In this document: piece after piece, positions 24,773-33,500 of the stretch
How the letters are laid out: each line of letters starts with the position of its first letter
Position numbering within the stretch: position 1 is the first letter of the stretch
Assembly (NCBI GenBank): GCA_946221915.1
Contig: CAMIKG010000004.1
Location: 1 to 64,000, forward strand
Source of the DNA: an uncultured Erwinia sp.
GTDB taxonomy: Bacteria > Pseudomonadota > Gammaproteobacteria > Enterobacterales > Enterobacteriaceae
Length of the DNA stretch: 64,000 bases
Reading direction: 5' to 3'
Made by a program: the position numbers and the translations under genes
The notes under the pieces: model-generated
Seen by the model: only the letters and a program-made list of their open reading frames with translations
Databases searched by the model: none
What the model was told of the DNA's origin: nothing

Positions 24773-25660
24773 TTAACGATATTTCTTCAGGTAACCAATG
24801 CGGTTACGCCCGGCTTCATAACTCATCATCGTCTCACTATGCAAGATATAGGAAATTAACCTATCAATATCGTTTGTCATCCCTGCTTTCATCGGTGCCT
24901 CACCTTTGGTGAAGCCCTGATAAACAAAGTCGACCATAATATCACGGATAACAGGCTGCAAATCGTCCCAGAGCGTTCGTTCGGAACACACCGACGTCCA
25001 GCGTTCATAGTTACCGCGGGCGCGTTTAATATAGTCAGGGTAAACAAGATTAAACAGATTGATTTGATGCTGATGACTAATCAGGCCGATAGCACTACGG
25101 TTATTTTTGACAAACAGGTTCGCCTGCTCGCCTTTCTTTCCTGCTCCTTTCGCAATCAGTCCAGCCTGAGCTTCGGGTATACCTGACTGCATCATATGAT
25201 GGCAAACACTCGTCTCAGTACGTTCGCCCAAATCGTAGCCGCGGCCAATCGTCACGCCTGAATTCGCATTGCCCGGCCAGTGAATGTGACGACTGAAATA
25301 GAGACTTTTTGGGTCATCCTTGCCTTCAGCATCAAACGTTACCTGTCCGGCAATCACATCTGATGATGCGTGGGATTGCACGGGCTGAACCGCCGCTGGC
25401 GCGGGTTTCACATCCTCATGACTGACGGCAACAGCGTCCAGGGTCAGTGCGCGTAAGGTGCGGCTGTCAGCATCTACCCGGCCATCAGGGTGTGCCATAA
25501 AACGAGACTGATAATCCCTAATCGCCTGAAGGGTTTTCGGCCCGATTAAACCGTCATCCTGTAACAGAGGAAAACCACTTTTTTTTAATAGCTGCTGGAC
25601 TTTTTTGACATCATCCCGCTGGTTTTTTCCGCCCAAACCTACTGACCCTACAATATTCAT
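24773..25660 (-). CDS. Pesticin-type muramidase with peptidoglycan-binding domain
   Basis: A 295-residue protein with two parts. Residues 8-73 form a PG_binding_1 fold (V-K-K-V-Q-Q-L-L, G-P-K-T-L-Q-A-I-R-D-Y-Q). After a Pro/Ala linker, residues 105-295 resemble the muramidase domain of pesticin and T4 lysozyme. G-V-T-I-G-R-G-Y-D-L-G (135-145) carries T137 and D143, with the same six-residue spacing as pesticin T201 and D207; E112 may be the partner acid. It lacks a signal peptide, so an export route such as type VI secretion or lysis would be needed to reach the periplasm of a rival. It is followed by an LprI-type inhibitor gene, giving an effector-immunity layout. Confidence 0.82.
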   Translation of the reverse strand: MNIVGSVGLGGKNQRDDVKKVQQLLKKSGFPLLQDDGLIGPKTLQAIRDYQSRFMAHPDGRVDADSRTLRALTLDAVAVSHEDVKPAPAAVQPVQSHASSDVIAGQVTFDAEGKDDPKSLYFSRHIHWPGNANSGVTIGRGYDLGERTETSVCHHMMQSGIPEAQAGLIAKGAGKKGEQANLFVKNNRSAIGLISHQHQINLFNLVYPDYIKRARGNYERWTSVCSERTLWDDLQPVIRDIMVDFVYQGFTKGEAPMKAGMTNDIDRLISYILHSETMMSYEAGRNRIGYLKKYR

Positions 25661-25891
25661 CGCCTGTCCTCGCAGATTATAACGGCCTGTTATGCCTCGT
25701 GATAGGATGGATGTTAGACGAGCAATTGCATATGCATTGAAGTGATAAAAAGATGCATAAATTATCGGTAGCGATGAGCGGAAACTTTAGATACGCGAAA
25801 AAGAATAAATACGCGGCGGGAGCCTGCCCGACGCAGAAAAGCTATATCCGTCACAGGCTAAATGGCTGAAACGGGGATAAATACAAGGACA

Positions 25892-26107
25892 TCACGCTGG
25901 CGTAAATTCCAGCCAGACACCTTTTTCATCACGAACAATATTGACCTGTTCAGAGACATCCGCTTCCGTCACCAGGCGGAAAAACTCATCGCTGTTAATA
26001 TCCCTGGTCAGGCGGATACGCAGATATTTGCCTGAAGCCAGCAAGGCACGCGCTTCCTCAGCGCCCGATGCCACGGCCTCTTCAGCATCACAATCCATCA
26101 GTGTCAT
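25892..26107 (-). CDS. Small acidic protein, second gene of an RHH pair
   Basis: A 71-residue protein with an acidic, Ala-rich helical N-terminus (D-C-D-A-E-E-A-V-A-S-G-A-E-E-A) and a beta-rich C-terminus ending V-W-L-E-F-T-P-A. No family is recognised. Its ATG overlaps the stop codon of the ribbon-helix-helix gene (ATGA), so translation is coupled. The pair could be an autoregulated two-gene module such as toxin-antitoxin or a regulator with a partner, but no toxin motif is seen. Confidence 0.7.
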   Translation of the reverse strand: MTLMDCDAEEAVASGAEEARALLASGKYLRIRLTRDINSDEFFRLVTEADVSEQVNIVRDEKGVWLEFTPA

Positions 26108-26355
26108 TTACTTTTCCTCAGTAGTTTGCGCAGCGCTTTAATTTCCTTCGCTGACAGCGCCTCTTCGGTCACATCCTCCGGATTCTGACTATCCACCGCA
26201 GCTGGTGCTTTTGCTTTCGTCTGCTTCGCCAGTCCGCTGGTAAGCAGCTTACTGGTCACGCTGCTCAGGCTTTCCTGCTGGCTTTCGGCAAATGCTTTCA
26301 GCTGTTCCTTCAGGGCAGGGGCGATCCTAACCGTTAACGTAATCGTGTCACTCAC
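26104..26355 (-). CDS. Ribbon-helix-helix-like DNA-binding protein
   Basis: An 83-residue protein beginning S-D-T-I-T-L-T-V-R-I-A-P, a typical RHH beta strand, followed by A-L-K-E-Q-L-K-A-F-A and S-L-S-S-V-T-S-K-L-L helices. The C-terminal half is a flexible linker plus a basic tail (L-R-K-L-L-R-K-S-K). I chose the GTG at 26355 because GGAG lies six bases upstream; an ATG at 26388 would add 11 residues but has no ribosome site. It overlaps the next small gene by 4 bp. It likely binds DNA as a dimer and may repress its own operon. Confidence 0.7.
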   Translation of the reverse strand: MSDTITLTVRIAPALKEQLKAFAESQQESLSSVTSKLLTSGLAKQTKAKAPAAVDSQNPEDVTEEALSAKEIKALRKLLRKSK

Positions 26356-26624
26356 GGCATTCTCCACTTCATGTGATGGGATGGTCATTCATTCAAAATA
26401 GTTATGAATATTAATTTCCACAATTGACCATCACGCAATCGCAATAAAGTTGCAATCTTTTTGCAATACCAGGCAGAAAATCAGGTAATGAATCGTTTAC
26501 CCTGGCAGGAAAACACGTTAATAATAGCCAGAAAAAATATGTGACATTTGTCACAATTTTGTAGTGGCGAAGCGGCAGTAAACAGCGCAGAATCGCCAAA
26601 AAAATCACTATTCACCTGCTCACC

Positions 26625-27530
26625 ATGATCCTTCGTCCGCAACGCCACTGGTTCATTCGTTTGTTCGCCTGGCACGGCTCTGTGCTGCCTGATATTTCGT
26701 TCCGCCTGTTTCTTAATCTGCTGATGTCGCTGCTTGCCCTGTGGATGCTCGACTGGTACGAGACGCTGGGCATTAAACTGACGCTGGCACCGTTCAGCCT
26801 GCTCGGGGTGTCGATCGCCGTGTTTCTCGGCTTTCGCAACAGCGTCTGCTTTGCCCGCTTCAGTGAAGCGCGCCATTTCCTGGGCGCACTGCTGATTGCC
26901 TGCCGCACCCTGCAACGCCAGGTGCTGGCGGTGTGCCCTGAGGATGCCCCGCGCGTCCAGGCGCTGCTACTGGCCTTTTGTTACAGCCTGAAGCACCAGC
27001 TGCGTCGTACTGATGCCCGTGCCGATATCACCCGCCTGCTGGGCAGTGATGCCGAATGGGTACTGGCGCGCCGTTCACCCGCCAATATGCTGCAGCTGCA
27101 ACTGTCACAGTGGCTGGCGGATCAACGGCATAACGGCAAAATCAGCGACCAGGTGTGGAGCAATATGGATAACAATATCAACCAGCTGGCGGCGGTGCTG
27201 GGCGGTTGTGAGCGCCTGGCAAGTATGCCGGTGCCATTTGCCTATGGCTTGCTGCTGCACCGTACCGTCTACCTGTTCTGCACGCTGCTGCCGTTTGCGC
27301 TGGCACCCGATCTGCACGCGATTACACCGCTGGTTTCCATGTTTATCTCCTACACCTTTTTATCGCTGGATACGCTGGCGGAAGAACTGGAGATGCCGTT
27401 CGGCTATGAAAACAACCATCTGCCGATGGATGCCATCTGCAACAATATTGAGATCAACCTGCGCGAGATGATGGGTGAGAGTGAGCTGCCGCCGCCCGCG
27501 CAACCAGACCTACGCTTCCGTCTGACGTAA
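26625..27530 (+). CDS. yneE: Bestrophin-family ion channel
   Basis: A 301-residue inner-membrane protein of the bacterial bestrophin family (YneE, KpBest), which form pentameric ion channels. It begins with the conserved R-P-x-R-H-W-F-I-R segment, then hydrophobic helices around residues 28-45 and 56-70. Other family blocks present are V-F-L-G-F-R-N-S-V-C-F-A-R-F-x-E-A-R, P-F-A-Y-G-L-L-L-H-R, and the acidic E-E-L-E-M-P-F-G-Y-E-x-N-x-L-P-M-D-A-I-C region near the C-terminus. Length is normal. Monocistronic. Confidence 0.92.
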   Translation: MILRPQRHWFIRLFAWHGSVLPDISFRLFLNLLMSLLALWMLDWYETLGIKLTLAPFSLLGVSIAVFLGFRNSVCFARFSEARHFLGALLIACRTLQRQVLAVCPEDAPRVQALLLAFCYSLKHQLRRTDARADITRLLGSDAEWVLARRSPANMLQLQLSQWLADQRHNGKISDQVWSNMDNNINQLAAVLGGCERLASMPVPFAYGLLLHRTVYLFCTLLPFALAPDLHAITPLVSMFISYTFLSLDTLAEELEMPFGYENNHLPMDAICNNIEINLREMMGESELPPPAQPDLRFRLT

Positions 27531-27849
27531 AAAGACAGCGTGGCAGGCCTGATGTCCGTCCGTTAAAAAACCACACGGTACTCACACAGCTGACTGGCTG
27601 TTCCTCCGGGCGGGCGTATCCGCAGCGCTGAACGAAGGGAGGAAGCCAGGATGCGCCCGCAGGACGCGGGTGCAAGGCGATTCGGGACAGGGATGTCCCG
27701 TTATCGCCGGTCCGTCAGGCTGACGAGTGAAGTGAAGGCACCACGCGAAGCGTGGCGCGAGGACCAGCCAGACCGGAGAACAGTCAGGCAGCGCAGGGCA
27801 CGGCAAAATACTTAACTACCCCGCATCAGTCGCGCCCCCCTGTGCCGGA
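27531..27849. repeat. Structured intergenic element, probably dispersed repeat
   Basis: 319 bases between converging genes, GC-rich and full of short stems: CGGGACA / TGTCCCG at 27683-27700 and CCACGC / GCGTGG at 27741-27755. The ends carry related segments in opposite orientation (CTGTTCCTCCGG near 27598 and, on the other strand, CTGTTCTCCGG near 27785), like an imperfect terminal inverted repeat. The short open frames inside lack ribosome sites. I recall similar non-coding elements in other Enterobacterales, but cannot confirm it here. Confidence 0.5.
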
Positions 27850-29142
27850 TCAGAAACGCTCAAACCGGTATGGCATGGGGTCAATAATCGGCGTCTCACC
27901 AGAAACCAGATCCGCCGCCAGCTGCCCGGCAGCAGGCGAGGTACCAAAACCGTGACCGGAAAAGCCAGTTGCCAGCGTCAGACCCGGGATCCGCGTCACC
28001 GGGCCAATTACCGGATTGGAATCGGGTGTTACGTCAATCATCCCGGCCCACGACTCAGCAATATCCGCCTGCGCGAAAACCGGCCATGCCGCCCGCAGAT
28101 TACGCATCGCTTCCTCGTTAAGGCCATGATTCACCACCGGATCCATGGTGCGGTGACGCTCAAACAGCGATGACTTGCGCCCGTCCCAGCGACGCGGCAG
28201 CGCCATGTCCTGCAGGAAGTATTTACCTAACGAAATGCGTAAGTTGTCACGGGCGCTGCGCAACTGCGGCAGATAACGCAAACCGAGACGCACATGGTCG
28301 GTGGTTAACGGCGCATCCAGCGCCCCACGCTGCGTAATAATAAACCCGCCATCCTGATACTTACGGAAGGAGAAGTCCGGTGCACCGACGGCAATATCGG
28401 TAGGCCCGTCCATCGGCCGGGTGCGCAGCACCGAGCAGATCAACGGCAACGTCGGCAAATTGATGCCGAGATTGCCTAAAAAGCGCCGCGACCAGATGCC
28501 GCCCGCGAGCAATACCTGATCGCAACGGATTTCGCCTTTTTCCGTCACCACACCGCTGACCTTGCCTGCAGAGGTGCTCAGGGTACGCACCGCACAGTGC
28601 TCAATGATAATCGCACCACGCGCCTGCGCCGCCTTTGCAATAGCGCTGGAGGCCAGCGTCGGCTCCGCGCGTCCATCCGAGGCTGTATAGATGCCGCCAG
28701 CCCATTTCCCCTGGCCGCCCGGAACCTGCGCAGCAATCTGCTGTGCACTGAGCAACTGTGAATCCAGCGCCAGCGGCTGCACCGACTGCAGCCAGTTCTC
28801 ATGCATCGCCATCTGTGCCGCTGTACGGGCGATAAACATAATGCCCGCCTGACGGTAACCGACGTCGCAGCCAGTACGCGCAGCCATCTCCGACCACAGT
28901 CTGTCCGCCGCCTGCGCCAGCGGGATATCGTCAGCGAGGCGGCTGGTTTTACGTACCCAGCCCAGATTGCGTGACGACTGCTCGCCGGCAAGCCGTCCTT
29001 TTTCCAGTAACACCACCGGAATATTGCGTTCCGCCAGTGCCAGTGCGGCCGTCAGACCGACGATCCCGCCACCAATCACCACCACCGTGGTACTGGCAGG
29101 CAATGCCGCAGAGGTTGCCACAGGAGTTATTGCAGGAGCCAT
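27850..29142 (-). CDS. FAD-dependent amino-acid/amine oxidoreductase (DadA-like)
   Basis: A 430-residue FAD enzyme of the DAO family. The dinucleotide-binding motif V-I-G-G-G-I-V-G with the acidic strand end V-V-L-L-E-K-G lies near residues 22-48. S-S-R-N-L-G-W follows, then G-I-Y-T-A-S-D-G-R-A-E-P in the substrate region, and the C-terminal FAD block D-S-N-P-V-I-G-P ... A-T-G-F-S-G-H-G-F-G-T. It would oxidise an amine or D-amino acid to an imine. It is the last gene of a leftward operon with a RidA-like and an ornithine-cyclodeaminase-like protein (24 bp gap to the former). Substrate unknown. Confidence 0.85.
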   Translation of the reverse strand: MAPAITPVATSAALPASTTVVVIGGGIVGLTAALALAERNIPVVLLEKGRLAGEQSSRNLGWVRKTSRLADDIPLAQAADRLWSEMAARTGCDVGYRQAGIMFIARTAAQMAMHENWLQSVQPLALDSQLLSAQQIAAQVPGGQGKWAGGIYTASDGRAEPTLASSAIAKAAQARGAIIIEHCAVRTLSTSAGKVSGVVTEKGEIRCDQVLLAGGIWSRRFLGNLGINLPTLPLICSVLRTRPMDGPTDIAVGAPDFSFRKYQDGGFIITQRGALDAPLTTDHVRLGLRYLPQLRSARDNLRISLGKYFLQDMALPRRWDGRKSSLFERHRTMDPVVNHGLNEEAMRNLRAAWPVFAQADIAESWAGMIDVTPDSNPVIGPVTRIPGLTLATGFSGHGFGTSPAAGQLAADLVSGETPIIDPMPYRFERF

Positions 29143-29166
29143 AGCCGTTTCCTTATCGCAGACGCG

Positions 29167-29589
29167 CTACAGCGCAACGGTGACCGTTTCCACCGCCGCG
29201 CGGGATGCGCCACGGTAAGCCGTCACTTCAATTTCCACTTTGTAGACGGTGGAACCCAGTGGCGGACAGGTCACGGTGCTCGCCGGGTTAATACCGCGAA
29301 ACTTCTCGCCAATCAGCGCCATCACCGTCGGCACATCCGCCGGTTGCTGAATAAAGACGCGCGAACACACCACATCGGCCAGCGTGGCATCAACCGCCGC
29401 CAGCGCCTGCTCAATATTGGCGAACACCTGCAATGTCTGTTCGCTGACATCTTCCGGGATCGCTTTGGTCTGCGGATTACGCCCGGCAGTATTCGACACA
29501 TAAATCCAGTTATCGACAGCCACAATCCGTGAATAACTCGCCTGCTCTTCAAATACCGAGCCGGTTTTAACTTTAATAATGCGGGTCAT
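29167..29589 (-). CDS. RidA-family protein lacking the catalytic arginine
   Basis: A 140-residue member of the RidA/YjgF family, which usually hydrolyses reactive enamine/imine intermediates. The fold is recognisable from W-I-Y-V-S-N-T-A-G and the final beta strand V-Y-K-V-E-I-E-V-T-A-Y. Where archetypal RidA has P-A-R-S-C-V-E, with the arginine needed for deaminase activity, this protein reads P-A-S-T-V-T-C-P. It therefore belongs to a divergent Rid subfamily and may act on another substrate or bind a ligand. It lies between the two oxidising enzymes of the operon, consistent with handling an imine product. Confidence 0.85.
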   Translation of the reverse strand: MTRIIKVKTGSVFEEQASYSRIVAVDNWIYVSNTAGRNPQTKAIPEDVSEQTLQVFANIEQALAAVDATLADVVCSRVFIQQPADVPTVMALIGEKFRGINPASTVTCPPLGSTVYKVEIEVTAYRGASRAAVETVTVAL

Positions 29590-29626
29590 ATTATTTTCCT
29601 GAATAAAAAGAGAAAGGAGTGCGTAA

Positions 29627-30766
29627 TTAGCTCAGCACCGGTGTATCCCAGAGATTTAATTTCACGCCAATCCCCTGCTTAATCGCATTGCGGTAAACCA
29701 CGGTGCCCCAGGCAACGTCTTCCACCGGCATGCCGCCCACCGACATCATAATAATTTCGTCGTCGTGCTGACGGCCTGGCGCCTCACCGGCAATAATTTT
29801 GCCAATATCTTCTAATTGCTCAGGGCGTAATTTCCCTTCCGCCAGCATATCCATAAAACGCACGCCAATAACCGGAATGGTGCGATGCGCAGGTTTCGGC
29901 ACTTCTTCAAACCACGCCTGATACAGACCGGTATTGTCGAGCACTTTGCGTACCTCCGCCTGTTCCATACCGTCATCGATATTGCACAGCGCAGGCATCG
30001 CCAGAAACGCGCCCGGTTTCACCCATTCGCGCTTCACGATCGGGTAAGTTGCCGGGTCGCCCACTTCGCCGGAGCTGCAGTAGGTGACGATATCCGCCCC
30101 GCGCACCACCTGTTCGAGCGTGTCGACCACCTCAATGGTGGTGACCTGCGGATAAGTGGCATGCACCCAGCTGATAAAGTTATCGAGGCTGCGCTGGCCG
30201 CGGCCTTTGACGCGGATGGTATCAATCTGCGGACAGACGGCGATAAACGCGGCCACCGCGGTTTTGCCCATCACACCCGGTCCGAGCAGGCCAATCACGC
30301 GCGAATCTTTGCGTGCCAGATGGCGTGCGCCGACGCCCGGGATCGCCCCGGTACGGTAGGCAGAAAGCAGGTTGGCCGACATATGCGCCAGCGGTGCGCC
30401 GGTATCGGCATCATTGAGCGTAAACATCAGAATCGAGCGTGGCAGCCCTTTTTCGCGGTTAGCGATATTCGAGCCGTACCATTTCACGCCAGCCGTACCA
30501 AAGCTGCCGCCAAGGTAGGCGGGCATCGCCATTAAACGGCGGTCCGCGGTCGGTTTTGGCATGGTGGGAAACGGTGAATTTTCCGGGAAGGTCACCATCG
30601 CGCCGTGGGAATCATTATTTGCGCCGGCCATACGGTAATCGCCGTGATAAAGCAGCGCGAACATCTCTTCCATCGTATTAATACAGGAAGGCATATCCGT
30701 GACGCCGGAGCGGATCATATCCTGCTCAGACAGGTAGATAAAATCGATTTTGGTATTGCTGGACAT
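29627..30766 (-). CDS. Ornithine cyclodeaminase/mu-crystallin family protein
   Basis: A 379-residue protein. The Rossmann motif G-L-L-G-P-G-V-M-G-K lies near residue 160, and family blocks A-G-V-K-W-Y-G-S-N and L-L-S-A-Y-R-T-G-A appear upstream. Members include ornithine cyclodeaminase, alanine dehydrogenase and imine reductases, all NAD(P)-dependent. It is the first gene of the operon with the RidA-like and FAD proteins. I recall databases naming close relatives tyramine oxidase subunit B, but that name is not provable from sequence. The AraC-type regulator diverges 153 bp away. Confidence 0.82.
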   Translation of the reverse strand: MSSNTKIDFIYLSEQDMIRSGVTDMPSCINTMEEMFALLYHGDYRMAGANNDSHGAMVTFPENSPFPTMPKPTADRRLMAMPAYLGGSFGTAGVKWYGSNIANREKGLPRSILMFTLNDADTGAPLAHMSANLLSAYRTGAIPGVGARHLARKDSRVIGLLGPGVMGKTAVAAFIAVCPQIDTIRVKGRGQRSLDNFISWVHATYPQVTTIEVVDTLEQVVRGADIVTYCSSGEVGDPATYPIVKREWVKPGAFLAMPALCNIDDGMEQAEVRKVLDNTGLYQAWFEEVPKPAHRTIPVIGVRFMDMLAEGKLRPEQLEDIGKIIAGEAPGRQHDDEIIMMSVGGMPVEDVAWGTVVYRNAIKQGIGVKLNLWDTPVLS

Positions 30767-30919
30767 GGTTATTTACCCTGTTGGTTAATGACGCATGTGA
30801 TGAGTTATGCCCGCTGCCCTGCCCGGCTGTATTGAATATTTGCGACATGGCAGGGAAATAAGAAATGGCATTCGGATTGCATTGATGGCTGGTCGTCTTT
30901 GTGATTACAGGACTCTGCC

Positions 30920-31753
30920 ATGTCATACGCCATGCCTTCTGCCCATGAGAGTAATATTCGCCCTGAGCAACCCTGGTTTGTGCTGAATGCGGCGCAGCAT
31001 TACTCGTTAATGGCCTCCGCCCACCCGGCGATTTCGCATTTCTACAGCTTTGATCTGGCAGAGTCCGCCGGACAAACGCTGGCGATCCCGGATGGCTGCG
31101 TGGATATCGTGTTCGACTGCGATGCCGCGCGTCCAAGCGCCAAAGTGTGCGGCACCACGCTGGAGGCCAGGAGCGCGGAACTGGTGGGCAATCATCACTA
31201 TTTTGGCGTGCGCTTTGCGCCCGGTGTGATACCGGATTTCCTCGATGTAATGGCAGAAGAGCTGCCCGGGCGGGAATTCAGTTTTCTTGATGCCGCGCCG
31301 GATGCGCGACTGGCCTTTGAGAAGATTGTGCAGGATAAACACTTTTCGCAGCAGATTTCGGTATTTAATACCTGTTTTACCTCGCGCCTGGTGCGAAAAA
31401 CCACCGCCGTCACCGCGTCGATTATCGGCACCCTGCGCCAGCAAAAGGGCAATATCCGCATCGATCAGCTGGAGAGTTTAACCGGCTACACCTGCCGCAC
31501 CATTCAGCGTCAGTTCCGCCAGGATACCGGCATGTCACCGAAAGCCTTCAGCCGCATCATGCGCTGCCAGGCGGCGCTGAACACCCTGCAACAGCCCGGT
31601 GCGCTCTCCTTTTCCGAGCTGGCGCTGGACCTCGGTTTCAGCGATCAGTCGCACTTCCTGCGCGAGTTCAAAAAACTGGTCAGCACCACGCCGCTGGACT
31701 ACCAGCGCCGGACATTGGGTGACGCTTACCGCCAGCGCCTGCGTTATCACTAA
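30920..31753 (+). CDS. AraC-family transcriptional regulator
   Basis: A 277-residue regulator. The N-terminal half resembles the sensor domain of AraC proteins that begin with a short cupin-like region (I-P-D-G-C-V-D-I-V-F and F-G-V-R-F-A-P-G). The C-terminal 100 residues hold the two helix-turn-helix units (T-C-R-T-I-Q-R-Q-F-R-Q-D-T-G-M-S-P-K and L-A-L-D-L-G-F-S-D-Q-S-H-F). It diverges from the cyclodeaminase-like operon and precedes the permease gene, so it probably controls both. The inducer is presumably an amine or amino acid; this is an inference. Confidence 0.88.
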   Translation: MSYAMPSAHESNIRPEQPWFVLNAAQHYSLMASAHPAISHFYSFDLAESAGQTLAIPDGCVDIVFDCDAARPSAKVCGTTLEARSAELVGNHHYFGVRFAPGVIPDFLDVMAEELPGREFSFLDAAPDARLAFEKIVQDKHFSQQISVFNTCFTSRLVRKTTAVTASIIGTLRQQKGNIRIDQLESLTGYTCRTIQRQFRQDTGMSPKAFSRIMRCQAALNTLQQPGALSFSELALDLGFSDQSHFLREFKKLVSTTPLDYQRRTLGDAYRQRLRYH

Positions 31754-31935
31754 ACAGCAAACGTTAGCGTAACGTTAGCACCAGGTAGCACTAAAACAGT
31801 GCATATGTTGCACCCTGGGACTGTCCGATTTGTTCTATCCCCGCCGTTGCCCCTGAGAAATGATGCAGAGGAGTTCTCCGTCTCAGGCAACGTTATCGCT
31901 CCTGAGCTTCCTTCACTCTCCATAAGGCGCTGGCG

Positions 31936-33330
31936 ATGAGCAACACTACCGGTTTACGCAAAAACACGTTGGGCTTATTTTCTCTGGTCTTTTTTGTTGT
32001 CGCGGCCGCCTCGCCCCTCACCGGGGTGGTGGGTGGCGTGCCCGTGGCGATTCTGTCAGGCAATGGTGGGGGCATTCCTGCCATCTATATTTTCGCCTGT
32101 CTGATTCTGATGCTGTTTTCCGTCGGCTTTATTGCCATGAGCCGTTACGTCAATAATGCAGGCGCATTCTATACCTATATATCCAAAGGTCTCGGACAGC
32201 GCTGGGGCGCTTCCGCTTCGATTGTCGCGCTGATGGCCTACTTTTCGATTCAGATGGCCGTGGTGGCAATGCTGGGCTTCTTTACGCAGCTATTTATTGA
32301 GGAGCATCTGGCACTGCATGCGCCGTGGTGGGCGTACAGCATGGTGTTTTCGTTAATTGCCTGGTCACTGAGTATTAAACGCGTCGAAATCGGCGGCAAA
32401 CTGCTGGGCATATTAATGCTGGCGGAAGTGGCGATTGTGCTGCTGACGGATGTGATGATTCTGGTGAAAAAAACCAGCGCCTTTACCTTCAGCTCTTTCG
32501 AACCGTCGGTTTTCCTGCAGGGCAATCTCGGTATTGCCTTTATTTTTACCATTGCCGCCTTTATTGGTTTTGAATCCACCGCGATTTACGCCGAAGAGTG
32601 CCGCGATCCGCAAAAGACCATACCGCGCGCCACTGTCTGCGCCCTGCTGCTCATTACTGCCTTCTTCTGTTTTACCAGCTGGTCACTGGTGCAGGCGTAT
32701 GGCTTCGATCAGATTGTCGCCGTCGCCAGCCAGGACCCGGCCAACTTTATCTTCAATATCACCCGTCAGTATGTAGGCGAATGGGCGGTACAGACCATGT
32801 CGGTGCTGCTGATTACCAGCCTGTTCGCCGCCGCGCTGGCGTTTCATAACAATATCTCGCGTTATATTTTCAGCATCAGCCGGGATGGGCTGATCTGGAA
32901 AGAGCTGTGCAGGACCCACCCGACCAACGGCACGCCGCATAACGCCAGCCATGTGCACAGCGCAATTCTGTTGCTGCTGCTGGCTGGAATGGGCAGCGCC
33001 AGTATGGACCCGATGCTGCATATCTTCGCCTTTGGCTCCGCGATTGCCACCCTGTGCGTGCTGGTATTGCAGCTGGGGGTATCGGCATCGGTGATCCTGT
33101 TCTTCCGCCGCCTGGACAGTCACGAAAGCAGTCAGTGGCAGGTGTTCTGGGCGCCGCTGCTCTCGCTGTTCTGCATGTTTGCCACCATTATTCTGGTGAT
33201 TAATAACCTGCAGCTGCTGAGCGGCAGTGATTCAAAACTGGTGCAGTTTATTCCGTGGCTGATTGCCGGCTGTGGAGTGGCGGGATATCTGATGTCCATC
33301 CGCCGTCAGGCGACGTTACCGCAGAACTGA
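31936..33330 (+). CDS. APC-family amino acid/amine permease
   Basis: A 464-residue inner-membrane transporter with about 12 hydrophobic helices. The first helix region (A-A-A-S-P-L-T-G-V-V-G-G-V-P) and the helix 6 block (G-F-E-S-T-A-I-Y-A-E-E-C-R-D-P-Q-K-T-I-P) are hallmarks of the APC superfamily. The latter places it near the amine/amino-acid permeases of the AAT/YjeH-like groups. Located 182 bp after the AraC-type regulator, it is probably the uptake step for the substrate of the cyclodeaminase/RidA/FAD operon. Confidence 0.88.
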   Translation: MSNTTGLRKNTLGLFSLVFFVVAAASPLTGVVGGVPVAILSGNGGGIPAIYIFACLILMLFSVGFIAMSRYVNNAGAFYTYISKGLGQRWGASASIVALMAYFSIQMAVVAMLGFFTQLFIEEHLALHAPWWAYSMVFSLIAWSLSIKRVEIGGKLLGILMLAEVAIVLLTDVMILVKKTSAFTFSSFEPSVFLQGNLGIAFIFTIAAFIGFESTAIYAEECRDPQKTIPRATVCALLLITAFFCFTSWSLVQAYGFDQIVAVASQDPANFIFNITRQYVGEWAVQTMSVLLITSLFAAALAFHNNISRYIFSISRDGLIWKELCRTHPTNGTPHNASHVHSAILLLLLAGMGSASMDPMLHIFAFGSAIATLCVLVLQLGVSASVILFFRRLDSHESSQWQVFWAPLLSLFCMFATIILVINNLQLLSGSDSKLVQFIPWLIAGCGVAGYLMSIRRQATLPQN

Positions 33331-33500
33331 TCGCACCATTACATCGCTTCAATCCTTTTATGCACCAAAATCGCGCACGATTTCGGCGCATATTTTTTGA
33401 TCAGAAAAAGATAAAACAATCCATTTCAGACAGTTAAAAATTGGCATCTTTACTGCATGTCTCAATACATGGAACGCAGTCCCATTTAATGAGACCTATA

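Noticed and set aside
27582..27806. 74-codon leftward open frame in the structured intergenic element
   Set aside because: Pro/Ala/Cys-rich translation of a hairpin-filled repeat without a ribosome site; more likely non-coding.
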